The translations under genes were made by a program, and so were the position numbers. The notes under the pieces were generated by a model. That model searched no databases. It was not told where the DNA came from and saw only the letters and a list, made by a program, of their open reading frames with translations. 64,000 bases of DNA from contig NZ_CP116477.1 of the NCBI RefSeq assembly GCF_028335745.1, positions 3,038,001-3,102,000 on the forward strand. The letters are read 5' to 3'. Below, piece by piece: positions 20,625 through 29,932 of the stretch; the stretch's first letter is position 1, and each line of letters starts with the position of its first letter. This DNA is from Pectobacterium sp. A5351. Its GTDB lineage: Bacteria > Pseudomonadota > Gammaproteobacteria > Enterobacterales > Enterobacteriaceae.

Positions 20625-21947
20625 ATGCTAGCTCTCATCGGGGTGCTAACCATAGCCACCCTGCTCTTTTTCATCATGACCAAACGAATGTCGCCTCTGG
20701 TGGCGCTTATCGTTATTCCCGTTCTGGGCGCGCTCGCGGCAGGCAGCGGCACCGATACCGCGAAATACGTGGTGGACGGCATCACCAAACTGGCCCCGAT
20801 GGCGGCGATGTTTGTTTTTGCCATTGCCTTCTTCGGTGTCGTCACCGATGCCGGCATGTTTGATCCTATCATCAAGGGGATCTTACGCATGGTCGGCACC
20901 AGCCCGGTAAAAATCATTATCGGCACAGGCGTCCTAGCATTGATCGCGCACCTGGACGGTAACGGTGCCGTCACCTTCCTGATCACGATTCCCGCCATGC
21001 TGCCGTTGTTTAATAAGCTCGGCATGGATAAACGCATTCTGGTTGGCATTACCGCGCTCAGCGCCGGTGTTAACTTCCTGCCGTGGACCGGGCCGATGAT
21101 CCGCGCCGCCGCCGCGTTAAACACCACGACGCACGACCTGTTTATTCCGCTTATCCCCGCACAGCTTTGCGGCCTGACCTTCATGGTGCTCATGGGCTAT
21201 TACTGGGGCAAGAAAGAAGAGAAGCGTTTGGGATTGGCATCGGGTAATCCGCTGGCTGGCGGCACGCAGTCCATCATGGCTGAAGCACATGTAAAAGAGC
21301 TGACCGATGCCGAAAAAGCGCTGCGTCGTCCGAAGATGTTCTGGGTCAACATCGCGCTGGTGCTTGCCGTTATCGGCACCATGGTGTTTACCAAAATTTC
21401 CCCTACGGTCGCCTTCATGATCGCGCTGACGCTGGCACTGATGTTCAACTACCCCAACGTTGAAATGCAGAAAGAGCGTATTAATGCCCATGCCAAAGCC
21501 GCGCTGATGATGGCCAGCATCCTGTTTGCTGCGGGCGCGTTCACCGGCATCATGAGCGGCACCGGTATGCTGAAAGCCATGTCGCTCTCGGCAGTCAGCT
21601 TTGTACCGGAATCTTTTGCCTCCCACATTCCGTTTATCGTCGGCCTGATCTCCATGCCGCTGAGTCTGGTGTTTGACCCTGATTCGTATTACTTCGGCAT
21701 CATGCCAGTCATTGCCCACACCGTGGACATGCTGGGCGTACCGCCGATTCAGGTCGCGCAGGCTTCCGTATTAGGACAGATGACCACAGGCTTCCCGGTT
21801 AGCCCGCTGACGCCGGCCACCTTCCTCCTGGTCAGTCTGGCGGGTGTCGATCTCGCCGACCACCAGAAGTTCTCTATCCCTGTGCTCTGGGCCGCCAGCG
21901 TCATCATGACGTTCGCCTGCGTCATCTTCGGGGTCTTTCCCCTGTAG
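20625..21947 (+). CDS. CitMHS-family citrate-type carrier
   Basis: 440-residue inner-membrane transporter with about twelve hydrophobic helices. It resembles the CitMHS family, whose members in Bacillus move metal-citrate complexes with protons. Characteristic features are HLDGNGAVTFLITIPAMLP and the C-terminal PLSLVFDPDSYYFGIMP. It heads an operon with AtuA-like and acetoacetate-degrading genes, so the true substrate may be a different carboxylate. It takes the place of AtoE in the E. coli atoDAEB operon. Strong AAAGAGGAAC site before ATG 20625. Confidence 0.85.
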   Translation: MLALIGVLTIATLLFFIMTKRMSPLVALIVIPVLGALAAGSGTDTAKYVVDGITKLAPMAAMFVFAIAFFGVVTDAGMFDPIIKGILRMVGTSPVKIIIGTGVLALIAHLDGNGAVTFLITIPAMLPLFNKLGMDKRILVGITALSAGVNFLPWTGPMIRAAAALNTTTHDLFIPLIPAQLCGLTFMVLMGYYWGKKEEKRLGLASGNPLAGGTQSIMAEAHVKELTDAEKALRRPKMFWVNIALVLAVIGTMVFTKISPTVAFMIALTLALMFNYPNVEMQKERINAHAKAALMMASILFAAGAFTGIMSGTGMLKAMSLSAVSFVPESFASHIPFIVGLISMPLSLVFDPDSYYFGIMPVIAHTVDMLGVPPIQVAQASVLGQMTTGFPVSPLTPATFLLVSLAGVDLADHQKFSIPVLWAASVIMTFACVIFGVFPL

Positions 21948-22008
21948 GGAACGTACCGTTTCCCATTGATGACGCCAACAGACACATTTCATTGATAAAG
22001 GTAAGTTT

Positions 22009-23349
22009 ATGAAGACAATTCGTATTGGTTCCGGCGCTGGCTATGCTGGCGATCGCATCGAACCGGCCGTAGAACTGGCTCAAAAAGGCGACATTCAGTA
22101 TCTGGTATTTGAATGTCTGGCAGAACGCACTATCGCCATCGGCCAAAAACAGAAGCAGCAGAACCCGGAAAAAGGCTACAACGAACTACTGGCCGACCGT
22201 ATGCACGCTGTGCTGCCGCTCTGCCTGGAAAAAGGCATCAAAATCATCACCAATATGGGCTCGGCGAACCCCGTTGCCGCGGGTCAGCGCGTATTGGACA
22301 TCGCCAAAGAGCTGGGTGCAGAGAAGCTGAAAATCGCCGTCGTTACCGGTGATGATGTGCACTCGGTACTGATTGCGCAGGATTCCAAGCTGGATGAGAT
22401 GGGTCAGCCTGTTTCACGCTGCGGCAAAGACATTCTTTCCGCCAATGCCTATCTCGGCGCCGATGCGCTGGTAGAAGCGCTGCGTCAGGGTGCGGATGTG
22501 ATTATTGCCGGTCGCGTTTCCGATCCATCTCTGTTCCTGTCCGCCATGATGTATGAATTCAACTGGGCGGCCGATGACTGGGATCGTTTAGGCAAAGGCA
22601 CCTGTCTCGGCCATCTGTTGGAGTGCGCGGGTCAAATCACCGGTGGTTACTATGCCGATCCTGGCGTTAAGGACATCCCTCACCTCGATCGTCTGGGCTT
22701 TCCGATTGCAGAAATTAGCGAAGACGGCAGTGCCGTCATTACCAAAGTTGAAGGTTCCGGCGGCTGCGTCTGCGTGGATACCTGTAAAGAACAGCTGCTG
22801 TATGAGATCCACCGCCCGGACAGCTACATTACCCCAGACGTGATTGCCGATTTCAGCCACGTCACCTTTACGCAAGACGGTGAAAACCGCGTGCGCGTAC
22901 AGGGTGCCACCGGGCGCGCAAAAACCGACACGCTGAAAGTGTCTGTCGGCTATCAGGACGGCTTCATCGGCGAAGGCGAAATTTCTTACGCCGGCCCCGG
23001 TGCCGTCGCACGCGGCCGTTTAGCGCTGGATATCGTCAAAGGGCGCTTTGCGGTGTGCCAGATCGATTTTCAGGAAGTGCGCTATGACCTGATCGGCGTT
23101 GATTCACTGCACGGCGCACAGCGGTCGCAACGCAGCGAACCGTATGAAGTCCGCGCTCGCGTCGCGGCACGCTGCACCTCCAGAGCGCAAGCGGTGAAAG
23201 TGGGTAACGAAGTTGAAACGCTCTATACCAACGGCCCGGCAGGCGGCGGCGGTGTTAACAAAGCGGTGAAAGAAATACTGGCGATGGATTCCACCCTGCT
23301 GTCTCGCGCCTGCGTCACACCAGCCGTTGATTATCTGGAGATTAAATAA
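22009..23349 (+). CDS. AtuA (DUF1446) family protein
   Basis: 446 residues, AtuA/DUF1446 family, soluble. AtuA is needed by Pseudomonas to grow on acyclic terpenes such as citronellol, but its reaction is unknown. Family blocks GSGAGYAGDRIEPA, NMGSANP and NGPAGGGG are visible. The neighbouring 99-residue gene supplies the C-terminal domain that is fused to AtuA in other bacteria. Context (CitMHS before, CoA transferase and thiolase after) suggests it acts on a carboxylic acid that yields acetoacetate; inferred. Confidence 0.87.
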   Translation: MKTIRIGSGAGYAGDRIEPAVELAQKGDIQYLVFECLAERTIAIGQKQKQQNPEKGYNELLADRMHAVLPLCLEKGIKIITNMGSANPVAAGQRVLDIAKELGAEKLKIAVVTGDDVHSVLIAQDSKLDEMGQPVSRCGKDILSANAYLGADALVEALRQGADVIIAGRVSDPSLFLSAMMYEFNWAADDWDRLGKGTCLGHLLECAGQITGGYYADPGVKDIPHLDRLGFPIAEISEDGSAVITKVEGSGGCVCVDTCKEQLLYEIHRPDSYITPDVIADFSHVTFTQDGENRVRVQGATGRAKTDTLKVSVGYQDGFIGEGEISYAGPGAVARGRLALDIVKGRFAVCQIDFQEVRYDLIGVDSLHGAQRSQRSEPYEVRARVAARCTSRAQAVKVGNEVETLYTNGPAGGGGVNKAVKEILAMDSTLLSRACVTPAVDYLEIK

Positions 23350-23648
23350 TGAAACTACGTGAAATTGCCCACTCTCGTACCGGCGATAAAGGAAATACCT
23401 CCAATATTTCGCTGATTGCTTACCGGGCGGAAGATTATGAGGTGCTGAAAGAGACGATCACGGCCGAGAAAGTGAAGGATTGGTTTGCCGATATCGTAAC
23501 GGGTGAGGTTGTCCGCTATGAGCTCCCCGCTATCGGCGCGCTGAACTTCGTCATGTATGGTGCATTGGGCGGCGGCGTTACACGTTCGCTGGCGCTGGAC
23601 ATGCATGGCAAAGGGTTAAGCTCGGCCATACTGGATATCGATATTTAA
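23349..23648 (+). CDS. AtuA-like C-terminal-domain protein
   Basis: 99 residues, starting on the last base of the previous stop codon region (ATG 23349, TAATG overlap). It matches the small ferredoxin-fold domain found at the C-terminus of longer AtuA proteins, with the motif AHSRTGDKGNTSNISLIAY. It contains no cysteine pattern for an iron-sulfur cluster, so the name refers to fold only. Probably forms a complex with the 446-residue partner. Confidence 0.82.
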   Translation: MKLREIAHSRTGDKGNTSNISLIAYRAEDYEVLKETITAEKVKDWFADIVTGEVVRYELPAIGALNFVMYGALGGGVTRSLALDMHGKGLSSAILDIDI

Positions 23649-23658
23649 TTCGATAACA

Positions 23659-23695
23659 GGGAAAGGGTGGAATTTATCTATTCTCCACCCTTTCC
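23659..23695. repeat. strong hairpin in the intercistronic gap
   Basis: A 13-bp perfect stem (GGGAAAGGGTGGA at 23659-23671 with its complement at 23683-23695). It follows the AtuA-like gene by ten bases. No U run follows, so it is probably an mRNA-stabilising or attenuating stem rather than a full terminator. A second, 7-bp hairpin is at 23726-23745. Confidence 0.6.
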
Positions 23696-23797
23696 CTAAA
23701 CAACGAACATCCGCCACCACGATTGACAGGTATTTATTTACCTGTAGGGAGTCGTGCGGCCATTTTTCAGAGAAATAACTTTCAGAGTAAACAGGCA

Positions 23798-24454
23798 ATG
23801 AATAATAAAGTCATTGATGCCAGCCATTTCCGTTCTTATTTATTTAACGGAATGACAATTATGTTCGGTGGTTTTATGGGCGTCGGAACACCGAAATTAT
23901 TGGTAGATGAGATCATTAAATCCGGCGTCTCTGATTTAACCCTGATCGGAAATGACACCGGATTTGTCGATACCGGCGTTGGGCCGTTAATTGCCAATGG
24001 TCAGGTGAAGAAAGTGATTGCTTCACATATTGGTACAAACCCAGAAACCGGACGTCGCATGATCTCCGGCGAATTAGACGTAGAGTTGGTGCCACAAGGG
24101 ACGTTGGCAGAACGTATTCGCAGCGGTGGCGCGGGTTTGGGTGGCTTTTTGACACCCACTGGCGTTGGCACCATCGTTGAAGAAAATAAACAAAAAATAA
24201 CGATTAACGATATTACTTATTTATTAGAACTGCCGATTACGGCAGATCTCGCCATATTACAGGCTAGTATTGCCGACACCCGCGGAAACCTTATTTATCA
24301 CCTCACCGCCCGTAATTTTAACCCGCTCATTGCACTCGCCGCAAAGAAAGTCGTCGCGCAATGTGAGCAGGTTATTCCGGTTGGCCAGTTAGCCCCAGAA
24401 TGCATTGTTACCCCAGCGGCGCTGGTTGATCACCTTTATGTGGGAGAAAAATAA
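23798..24454 (+). CDS. atoD: acetoacetate CoA-transferase-like subunit alpha (AtoD-like)
   Basis: 218-residue alpha subunit of a family I CoA transferase. It aligns closely with E. coli Ato[46 protein letters not shown] and [16 protein letters not shown]. The CoA-binding GGFMGVG motif is intact. It probably loads CoA onto acetoacetate from acetyl- or acyl-CoA. The start is ATG 23798; upstream frame to 23723 lacks a ribosome site. Its stop overlaps the beta subunit start (TAATG). Confidence 0.9.
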   Translation: MNNKVIDASHFRSYLFNGMTIMFGGFMGVGTPKLLVDEIIKSGVSDLTLIGNDTGFVDTGVGPLIANGQVKKVIASHIGTNPETGRRMISGELDVELVPQGTLAERIRSGGAGLGGFLTPTGVGTIVEENKQKITINDITYLLELPITADLAILQASIADTRGNLIYHLTARNFNPLIALAAKKVVAQCEQVIPVGQLAPECIVTPAALVDHLYVGEK

Positions 24455-25101
24455 TGGATGCGAAAGAATTAATCGCTCGCCGCGTCGCACTGGAATTAAA
24501 AAACGGTGATGTGGTGAATTTAGGGATTGGTTTGCCCACCAAAGTGGCGAATTACGTGCCACACGGGATTGAAGTTACCTTTCAGTCAGAGAATGGCTTT
24601 TTGGGCTTAGGCGCGGTCACTGAACCCGACAGCAATCTGGTCAACGCCGGGGGACAACCCTGTGGCATGGTGCCCGGTGCCGCCATGTTCGATAGCGCTT
24701 TTTCTTTCGCGCTGATTCGCGGCGGCCATGTCGATGTTTGTGTACTCGGCGGCTTGCAGGTCGATGAGCACGGCAACCTCGCCAACTGGATGGTGCCGGG
24801 GAAAATGGTGCCCGGTATGGGCGGGGCGATGGATCTGGTTGTCGGCGCGAAGAAGGTCATTATCGCGCTTGAACACTGTGCCAAAAATGGCGATGCCAAG
24901 CTGTTACACCAGTGCACCTACCCGCTGACGGCCGCCAATAAAGTCAGCATGGTCGTCACCGAGTTAGCCGTCTTCCAATTCATCAACAAACAAATGGTGC
25001 TGACTGAGATCAGCCCCGACATCACCGTGGACGAACTACGCCAGAAAACCGAGGCGAACTTTACCGTGTCCGCCGATTTAAAACCGTTCAGTATTCATTA
25101 A
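24454..25101 (+). CDS. atoA: acetoacetate CoA-transferase-like subunit beta (AtoA-like)
   Basis: 215-residue beta subunit, partner of the preceding gene. The catalytic Glu lies in SENGFLGLG near residue 49, as in Ato[21 protein letters not shown] and [12 protein letters not shown] are typical. Together the subunits form an acetoacetyl-CoA-producing transferase that feeds the thiolase encoded next. The start overlaps the alpha-subunit stop. Confidence 0.9.
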   Translation: MDAKELIARRVALELKNGDVVNLGIGLPTKVANYVPHGIEVTFQSENGFLGLGAVTEPDSNLVNAGGQPCGMVPGAAMFDSAFSFALIRGGHVDVCVLGGLQVDEHGNLANWMVPGKMVPGMGGAMDLVVGAKKVIIALEHCAKNGDAKLLHQCTYPLTAANKVSMVVTELAVFQFINKQMVLTEISPDITVDELRQKTEANFTVSADLKPFSIH

Positions 25102-25112
25102 TCGAGGCGATC

Positions 25113-26291
25113 ATGAACGACTCCGTTGTTATTGTTAGTGCCAAACGCACCGCGATTGGTAAATTCGCTGGTAGCCTGGCCAATACGTCCGCTATCGATA
25201 TGGCCTCTGCCACCATCCGTGATTGCCTGTCGACGCTGCCAGACACGCTGGCGGTTGATGAGGTGATTCTCGGCAACGTGCTGCAAGCCGGTCTGGGGCA
25301 AAATCCTGCGCATCAGGCCAGCCAGGCGGCTGGGCTGTCCTTTGAAACGCCATCGCTGACCATCAGCAAAGTCTGCGGTTCTGGTCTGAAAGCCGTCGTG
25401 CTCGGCGCACAGTCCATTCTGTCCGGCGACAATCAGGTCTGCGTAACGGGCGGGATGGAAAACATGAGTGCGGCTCCCTATCTATTGGAAAAAGCACGCC
25501 ACGGTTACCGTATGGGGAATGGCAAGCTCGTTGACATCATGATTAACGATGGTCTGTGGTGCGCGTTTAATGATTACCACATGGGTACCACGGCAGAAAA
25601 TATCGCCGAGCGTTACCAGCTTACGCGCGAAGAACAGGATCAGGTAGCGCTGGCGTCCCAGCAGAAAGCCGTCGCCGCAATTGAAGCGGGTCGCTTCAAA
25701 GCCGAAATTACCCCGCTGTCACTGCGCAGCAAGAAAGAGACGCGGATTTTCGATCGGGATGAATTCCCTCGTGCGGATACCACGCTAGCGTCGCTGGCAA
25801 CGCTACGTCCGGCATTCTCCGCGAACGGCACCGTCACCGCAGGCAATGCGTCCGGCATTAACGATGCGGCCGCGACGCTGGTGTTAATGCGTGAATCCGA
25901 AGCGAAAAAACAGGGAATTACCCCGCTAGCGCGTATCCGCAGCTGGGCCTCTGCCGGTGTACCGAGTGAGGTCATGGGACTGGGGCCAATTCCCGCGACG
26001 CAGAAAGCGCTACTCAAAGCCGGGCTGACAATCGGCGATATCGACCTGATTGAAGCCAACGAAGCCTTTGCCGCGCAGTTTCTAGCCGTACAGCGCGATC
26101 TCCAGCTCGATCCAGAAAAAGTGAACGTCAACGGTGGTGCGATTGCGCTGGGCCACCCTATCGGGGCAAGCGGCGCGCGCATTCTTGTCACACTGGTCCA
26201 TGCGCTGCACAGCTATAACAAAACACTGGGGCTGGCGACGCTATGCATCGGCGGCGGACAGGGTATCGCAATGATCGTTGAGCGCGTTTAA
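25113..26291 (+). CDS. atoB: acetyl-CoA acetyltransferase (thiolase, AtoB-like)
   Basis: 392-residue thiolase that splits acetoacetyl-CoA into two acetyl-CoA. Active-site features: nucleophilic Cys in KVCGSGLK near residue 88, [10 protein letters not shown] with the catalytic His, and [10 protein letters not shown] with the second Cys. It is very like E. coli AtoB. It is the last gene of the operon; about 160 bases later an insertion sequence begins. Confidence 0.93.
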   Translation: MNDSVVIVSAKRTAIGKFAGSLANTSAIDMASATIRDCLSTLPDTLAVDEVILGNVLQAGLGQNPAHQASQAAGLSFETPSLTISKVCGSGLKAVVLGAQSILSGDNQVCVTGGMENMSAAPYLLEKARHGYRMGNGKLVDIMINDGLWCAFNDYHMGTTAENIAERYQLTREEQDQVALASQQKAVAAIEAGRFKAEITPLSLRSKKETRIFDRDEFPRADTTLASLATLRPAFSANGTVTAGNASGINDAAATLVLMRESEAKKQGITPLARIRSWASAGVPSEVMGLGPIPATQKALLKAGLTIGDIDLIEANEAFAAQFLAVQRDLQLDPEKVNVNGGAIALGHPIGASGARILVTLVHALHSYNKTLGLATLCIGGGQGIAMIVERV

Positions 26292-26405
26292 ACGTGCAAT
26301 TGGCCGAAACATGTGCCAGAGGACAAAGTAATCAGACCGTTGACAAACCTATTTACAGAACGAAAACGGGAGTAAGGGAATAGAAGAGTAAAGCGTTTGC
26401 GCCAG

Positions 26406-26458
26406 GGACAAAAACGTCAGGAACGTTTTTGAACGTCGCTTGCGACGACCCTGAAAGG
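26406..26458 (+). repeat. dispersed hairpin repeat, left part, split by the IS
   Basis: GGACAAAAACG at 26406-26416, then an ACG..CGT stem and GTCGCTTGCGAC. It matches the repeat upstream of upp (50082 onward) and, inverted, the 70-bp units upstream of gcvR. The rest of the copy resumes at 27769 after the IS, where GAATCTCA pairs with TGAGATTC at 27772-27791. The IS entered the repeat. Confidence 0.6.
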
Positions 26459-27759
26459 CTGAGGGATCCCCACAAAATCATCGCTAATAAACCAGCACCA
26501 TATTTCGGTAGGTGCTGGTGAGTTGGGCTAAAATACTCTCCAGCTTCACTCGCCTGATTATTCGCGGTGAATGCCGCAGTACATTTTCCGCCAGTGTCAA
26601 AAACGATATCACTCTTCGACTTTTAAGGCTGTTCGCCTGATAATGAAGATGAAGACCTTTATTTTCAAAATGATATCCTAATAACCAGAGAACAATTGAT
26701 GCCAGTGTTGCCAGCAAACTCAGCACCCAAAGCCGCTCACCCGTTTTGCTTCCACAGGCGCGTAAGCCAAAGCCAAATCTCTCACTCTTTTCATCGCGAA
26801 AGTTTTGTTCAATCTGCATTCTCCTGCTGTAGAGTTTCATAATTTCATGGGGCTTGAATTCATCAGTACTGGTAAATAGCAGCCACGGCTCTTTAGCTGA
26901 CGCACGCTGTTCTTTTTCTGTTGTGGGATGGCTCGGTTTCCCTTTGCGACGTTGGCTTTTTCGGCCTTTCGGCGCTTTTTTATAAAGATAAAAATGTCCG
27001 TTGCATTGCGCCTTTTTTGAACGCGCCAGCGTTCCGGCTCCCAGATATTCCGCGCGCGCCGTGCCAGTACAGTCTTTCACGTTCAGCCAGCGTTCCGGGC
27101 CATGATGAAGGCAAAATTTTACGTTTCCCCGGATGCGACCAATAAAGTCCCATCCCAGTGCTTTGATATGCCGAAACCATTCATTGTGGAAGCCCGCGTC
27201 GGTGATGAGGGTGACTTTCATTTGCGGGGCAATAGCACAGGCAAGCGCGTCAAGAAAGGCTTTCTGTATCAAAATATTGTTTTGCTTTTCTGACGGAACC
27301 ACCTGACTCATCAAGGGGATAGCGCGGCCATCACAGACAAGGCTGGCACGCAGGACATGAAAATCCTGAGAGGGATAGCCACTCCAGTCGACGGCAATAA
27401 CACACCACGGCATGTTTTTGGTCATCATGGATGTAATCTGATTAAATATTTTCGGGATATCGTGATGAAGCGCAGTGTTTCCCAAAAGGCGGTCAACCCG
27501 TTTTATTTTATCTTTCACGCGAGCAGGGCCGGGTAAATAACGCCCGATGCAGGTGAGTGAAAGCGTGGCACCGCTTATCAACGCAGCGGTGGAATCAATA
27601 AGCGCATGTTGTCGATATTGATGTGTTGAAGCTAAAGCGTGACGGAAAAAAGTCTGGCATACTTTACGGACAGGCATAGGGTGATCTCATTGAATTTTTT
27701 GGCGAAAATCAGTAGATCATAAAACTCTATGCCTGTCTTGTTTTCTGGGGATTCCTCAG
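26459..27759 (-). mobile_element. IS4-family insertion sequence (IS10-like group), complete
   Basis: 1301 bp. Terminal inverted repeats start CTGAGG(G/A)ATCCCCA(C/G)AAAA at 26459 and 27759; 17 of the first 19 positions match. It is flanked by the identical 9-bp duplication CCTGAAAGG at 26450-26458 and 27760-27768. The size, ends and duplication fit IS4-family elements. It carries one full transposase gene. The clean duplication suggests a fairly recent insertion. Confidence 0.93.
26484..27677 (-). CDS. IS4-family transposase
   Basis: 397-residue DDE transposase. The first Asp lies in AVDWSGY, the second in LITDAGF, and the Glu in the YREK signature (YSRRMQIEQNFRDEK). Overall similarity is greatest to IS10-type enzymes, for example TRTKHNIKRIDRLLG versus KDKIKRVDRLLG. 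The gene is full length and uninterrupted, so the element may be active. It lies within perfect element boundaries. Confidence 0.95.
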   Translation of the reverse strand: MPVRKVCQTFFRHALASTHQYRQHALIDSTAALISGATLSLTCIGRYLPGPARVKDKIKRVDRLLGNTALHHDIPKIFNQITSMMTKNMPWCVIAVDWSGYPSQDFHVLRASLVCDGRAIPLMSQVVPSEKQNNILIQKAFLDALACAIAPQMKVTLITDAGFHNEWFRHIKALGWDFIGRIRGNVKFCLHHGPERWLNVKDCTGTARAEYLGAGTLARSKKAQCNGHFYLYKKAPKGRKSQRRKGKPSHPTTEKEQRASAKEPWLLFTSTDEFKPHEIMKLYSRRMQIEQNFRDEKSERFGFGLRACGSKTGERLWVLSLLATLASIVLWLLGYHFENKGLHLHYQANSLKSRRVISFLTLAENVLRHSPRIIRRVKLESILAQLTSTYRNMVLVY

Positions 27760-27907
27760 CCTGAAAGGGTGAATCTCAGGGATGAGATTCATATCTGCGC
27801 AATCCGAGCTTACATGGACGTACTTGCAGCGTCTTTACGATCTATCCCTTGCTACCGCTCTACGGCCTTTGTCGTTTTAACTGGAGAACAACAATACGAT
27901 TCGCTGG

Positions 27908-29569
27908 TTAAAACGTTTCCCAGTTTGCATTCGATGAGCCGACATGCGTGGGTTTAGGCTTCGGTAATGCAGCAAGAGACGGCGCACTCTCGGCGCGATG
28001 TTCCTGTGCTGCCGATTGATTAATTTTGAACACCGCCACCGCGTTCTGTAAATATCGCGCCTGCTCTTCCAATGCCGCCGCAGCGGAAGCGGATTCTTCT
28101 AACAACGAGGCGTTTTGCTGCGTGACGCGATCCATTTCATTAACCGCCTGCCCAACCTGCTCAATCCCCCGGCTTTGCTCATCGGACGCCGACGCGATCT
28201 CCCCCATAATATCCGTTACCCGGCTCACGGCACTGACGATCTCTTGCATCGTATCGCCCGCATCTTTCACCTGCAAAGACCCGGTATTCGTGCGGCTCAC
28301 CGAGTCATCAATCAGCGTTTTGATCTCTTTGGCAGCCTGAGCACTGCGCTGCGCCAGCGTCCGCACTTCCCCCGCCACCACGGCAAAGCCCCGCCCCTGT
28401 TCACCCGCACGCGCCGCTTCTACCGCCGCATTTAGCGCCAGAATATTGGTTTGGAAAGCGATGCTATCAATCACGCTGGTAATGTGGGCGATTTTTTGCG
28501 AACTGTCGGCTATTTCATTCATCGTTTTCACGACATTATCAACGACAGCTCCCCCTTTATTGGCCGTCTCTGACGCATTTTTTGCCAGCAGCGTCGCCTG
28601 ACGCGCATTGTCAGAATTCAGTTTCACCGTTGAGGTGAGTTGCTCCATGCTGGCGGCCGTTTCCTGTAGCGAGGCGGCCTGCTGTTCCGTGCGCGACGAC
28701 AGATCGTTGCTGCCCACCGAAATTTCACTGGCCCCGGAGTGGATGGAATGGGAACTGTCGCGCACCAGACTCACGGTGCGGATTAATGACTGCTGCATGT
28801 GGTGCAGCCCCGCCGCAAGCTGGCTCATTTCATTACGGCCGGCGGTATCAATAGGATGCGTCAGATTACCTTCGGCGATGGCGCTAATGTGCCGCATGAG
28901 CGTACGCAGCGGGTGCAAAAGAATACGCTGCAACCCGATCCAACTGAGGATGATCACCAACACGACGACCACGGAGAGGGCTCCCAAAAGCCACAACATC
29001 GTTTCAAACGCAACGTGGTTTTCCTGCAAGCCGTCATCCGATAGCTGGTTTTGCGCCGCACGCCACGTAATATAGGCGTCCTGCATGGCTACGTTATACG
29101 GCGTCGCACCGCTACTTAATTTCATCGCCGCTCCCGCTAACCCGCCGGAAAGCGAATCGACAATATCATTCAGTAGCTTGTCGTAAGCGGTATAGCTCTC
29201 TTCAAGTTTTTTAGATAACGCCTCATCCAGTCCAGGCGTATTAGGGAGAGATAAATAATGTTTATAACTACTTTCTGAAGCGGCCAATTGCGATTTGGCC
29301 TGCTGTAAGAGCGCCTGCATGGCCTCTTTATCCGCATTCCCCATCATCATGTTTTGTATAATCGAACCGATAGCGATGCGCGTCTGATTCATCATGATCC
29401 AGGCATCAGTAAAGGCGGCCACATTCTGATTCGAGCGTTGGGAAACCAAAAAACTGTCTCTATCGTTCATCAGTGCCCGAACGGATAACGCCCCCGTTAA
29501 GAACTGATATATGCCTAAGACAAACAATAAAATGACAAGGATGGTAATGACTTTAATACGCTTAAACAT
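27908..29569 (-). CDS. methyl-accepting chemotaxis protein
   Basis: 553-residue inner-membrane chemoreceptor. Two membrane helices bracket a four-helix-bundle periplasmic sensor (about residues 7-30 and 191-212). A HAMP domain follows (LLHPLRTLMRHISAIAEGNLTHPI), then the signalling hairpin with its highly conserved tip IDSIAFQTNILALNAAVEAARAGEQGRGFAVVAGEVR (given in part). The C-terminus NWETF is the CheR/CheB tethering pentapeptide of high-abundance receptors. Its ligand is not known; the nearby catabolic operon makes a carboxylate possible but unproven. Confidence 0.95.
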   Translation of the reverse strand: MFKRIKVITILVILLFVLGIYQFLTGALSVRALMNDRDSFLVSQRSNQNVAAFTDAWIMMNQTRIAIGSIIQNMMMGNADKEAMQALLQQAKSQLAASESSYKHYLSLPNTPGLDEALSKKLEESYTAYDKLLNDIVDSLSGGLAGAAMKLSSGATPYNVAMQDAYITWRAAQNQLSDDGLQENHVAFETMLWLLGALSVVVVLVIILSWIGLQRILLHPLRTLMRHISAIAEGNLTHPIDTAGRNEMSQLAAGLHHMQQSLIRTVSLVRDSSHSIHSGASEISVGSNDLSSRTEQQAASLQETAASMEQLTSTVKLNSDNARQATLLAKNASETANKGGAVVDNVVKTMNEIADSSQKIAHITSVIDSIAFQTNILALNAAVEAARAGEQGRGFAVVAGEVRTLAQRSAQAAKEIKTLIDDSVSRTNTGSLQVKDAGDTMQEIVSAVSRVTDIMGEIASASDEQSRGIEQVGQAVNEMDRVTQQNASLLEESASAAAALEEQARYLQNAVAVFKINQSAAQEHRAESAPSLAALPKPKPTHVGSSNANWETF

Positions 29570-29932
29570 GGCACACCCTCTTTTTCCATAAGGATGGAAT
29601 AGTTATATCCGAAAAAAGAAGGTAAATATTGAACACTCAACACAAATAAAAACATTGCCTATATTATTTAACATCCCGATATGGATGATATTATTTTTAA
29701 TATGGATAAAAACTCATTCCCTAAATGGCATACTCGAATTTGAATGTAACATAGGAAAAACAAGCAATAAGATAATCTGATGGAATAAACGCTAAATAAT
29801 TCGAGGGGCGTGATAACACCTTCGCGTATTGCGCGACATAAGGCCGTGTGCCTGTAAAGCCAGCCCGGTAACGGACCGGCATGTAACGGAAACCAACGCA
29901 CAAGCAGATTAAAGTATGGCGGAAATAGCCGG
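29570..29932. other. intergenic region between the chemoreceptor and ypfH
   Basis: 363 bases. The chemoreceptor's GAGGG ribosome site is just upstream of its ATG. The AT-rich half nearest the chemoreceptor should hold its promoter. The other half has a CCGGT/ACCGG hairpin near 29868. Two overlapping short frames on the minus strand have no ribosome site and are not supported. A sigma-28-type promoter could not be located with confidence. Confidence 0.4.

Noticed and set aside
21117..21719. 200-residue minus-strand frame opposite the CitMHS carrier
   Set aside because: Rich in His, Gln and Arg as expected from antisense of membrane-helix codons; no supporting features.
29668..29903. Two overlapping short minus-strand frames (77 and 60 residues) before the chemoreceptor
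   Set aside because: No ribosome sites, mutually overlapping, AT-rich composition and no recognised domain. Possibly part of a repeat, but not supported as genes.
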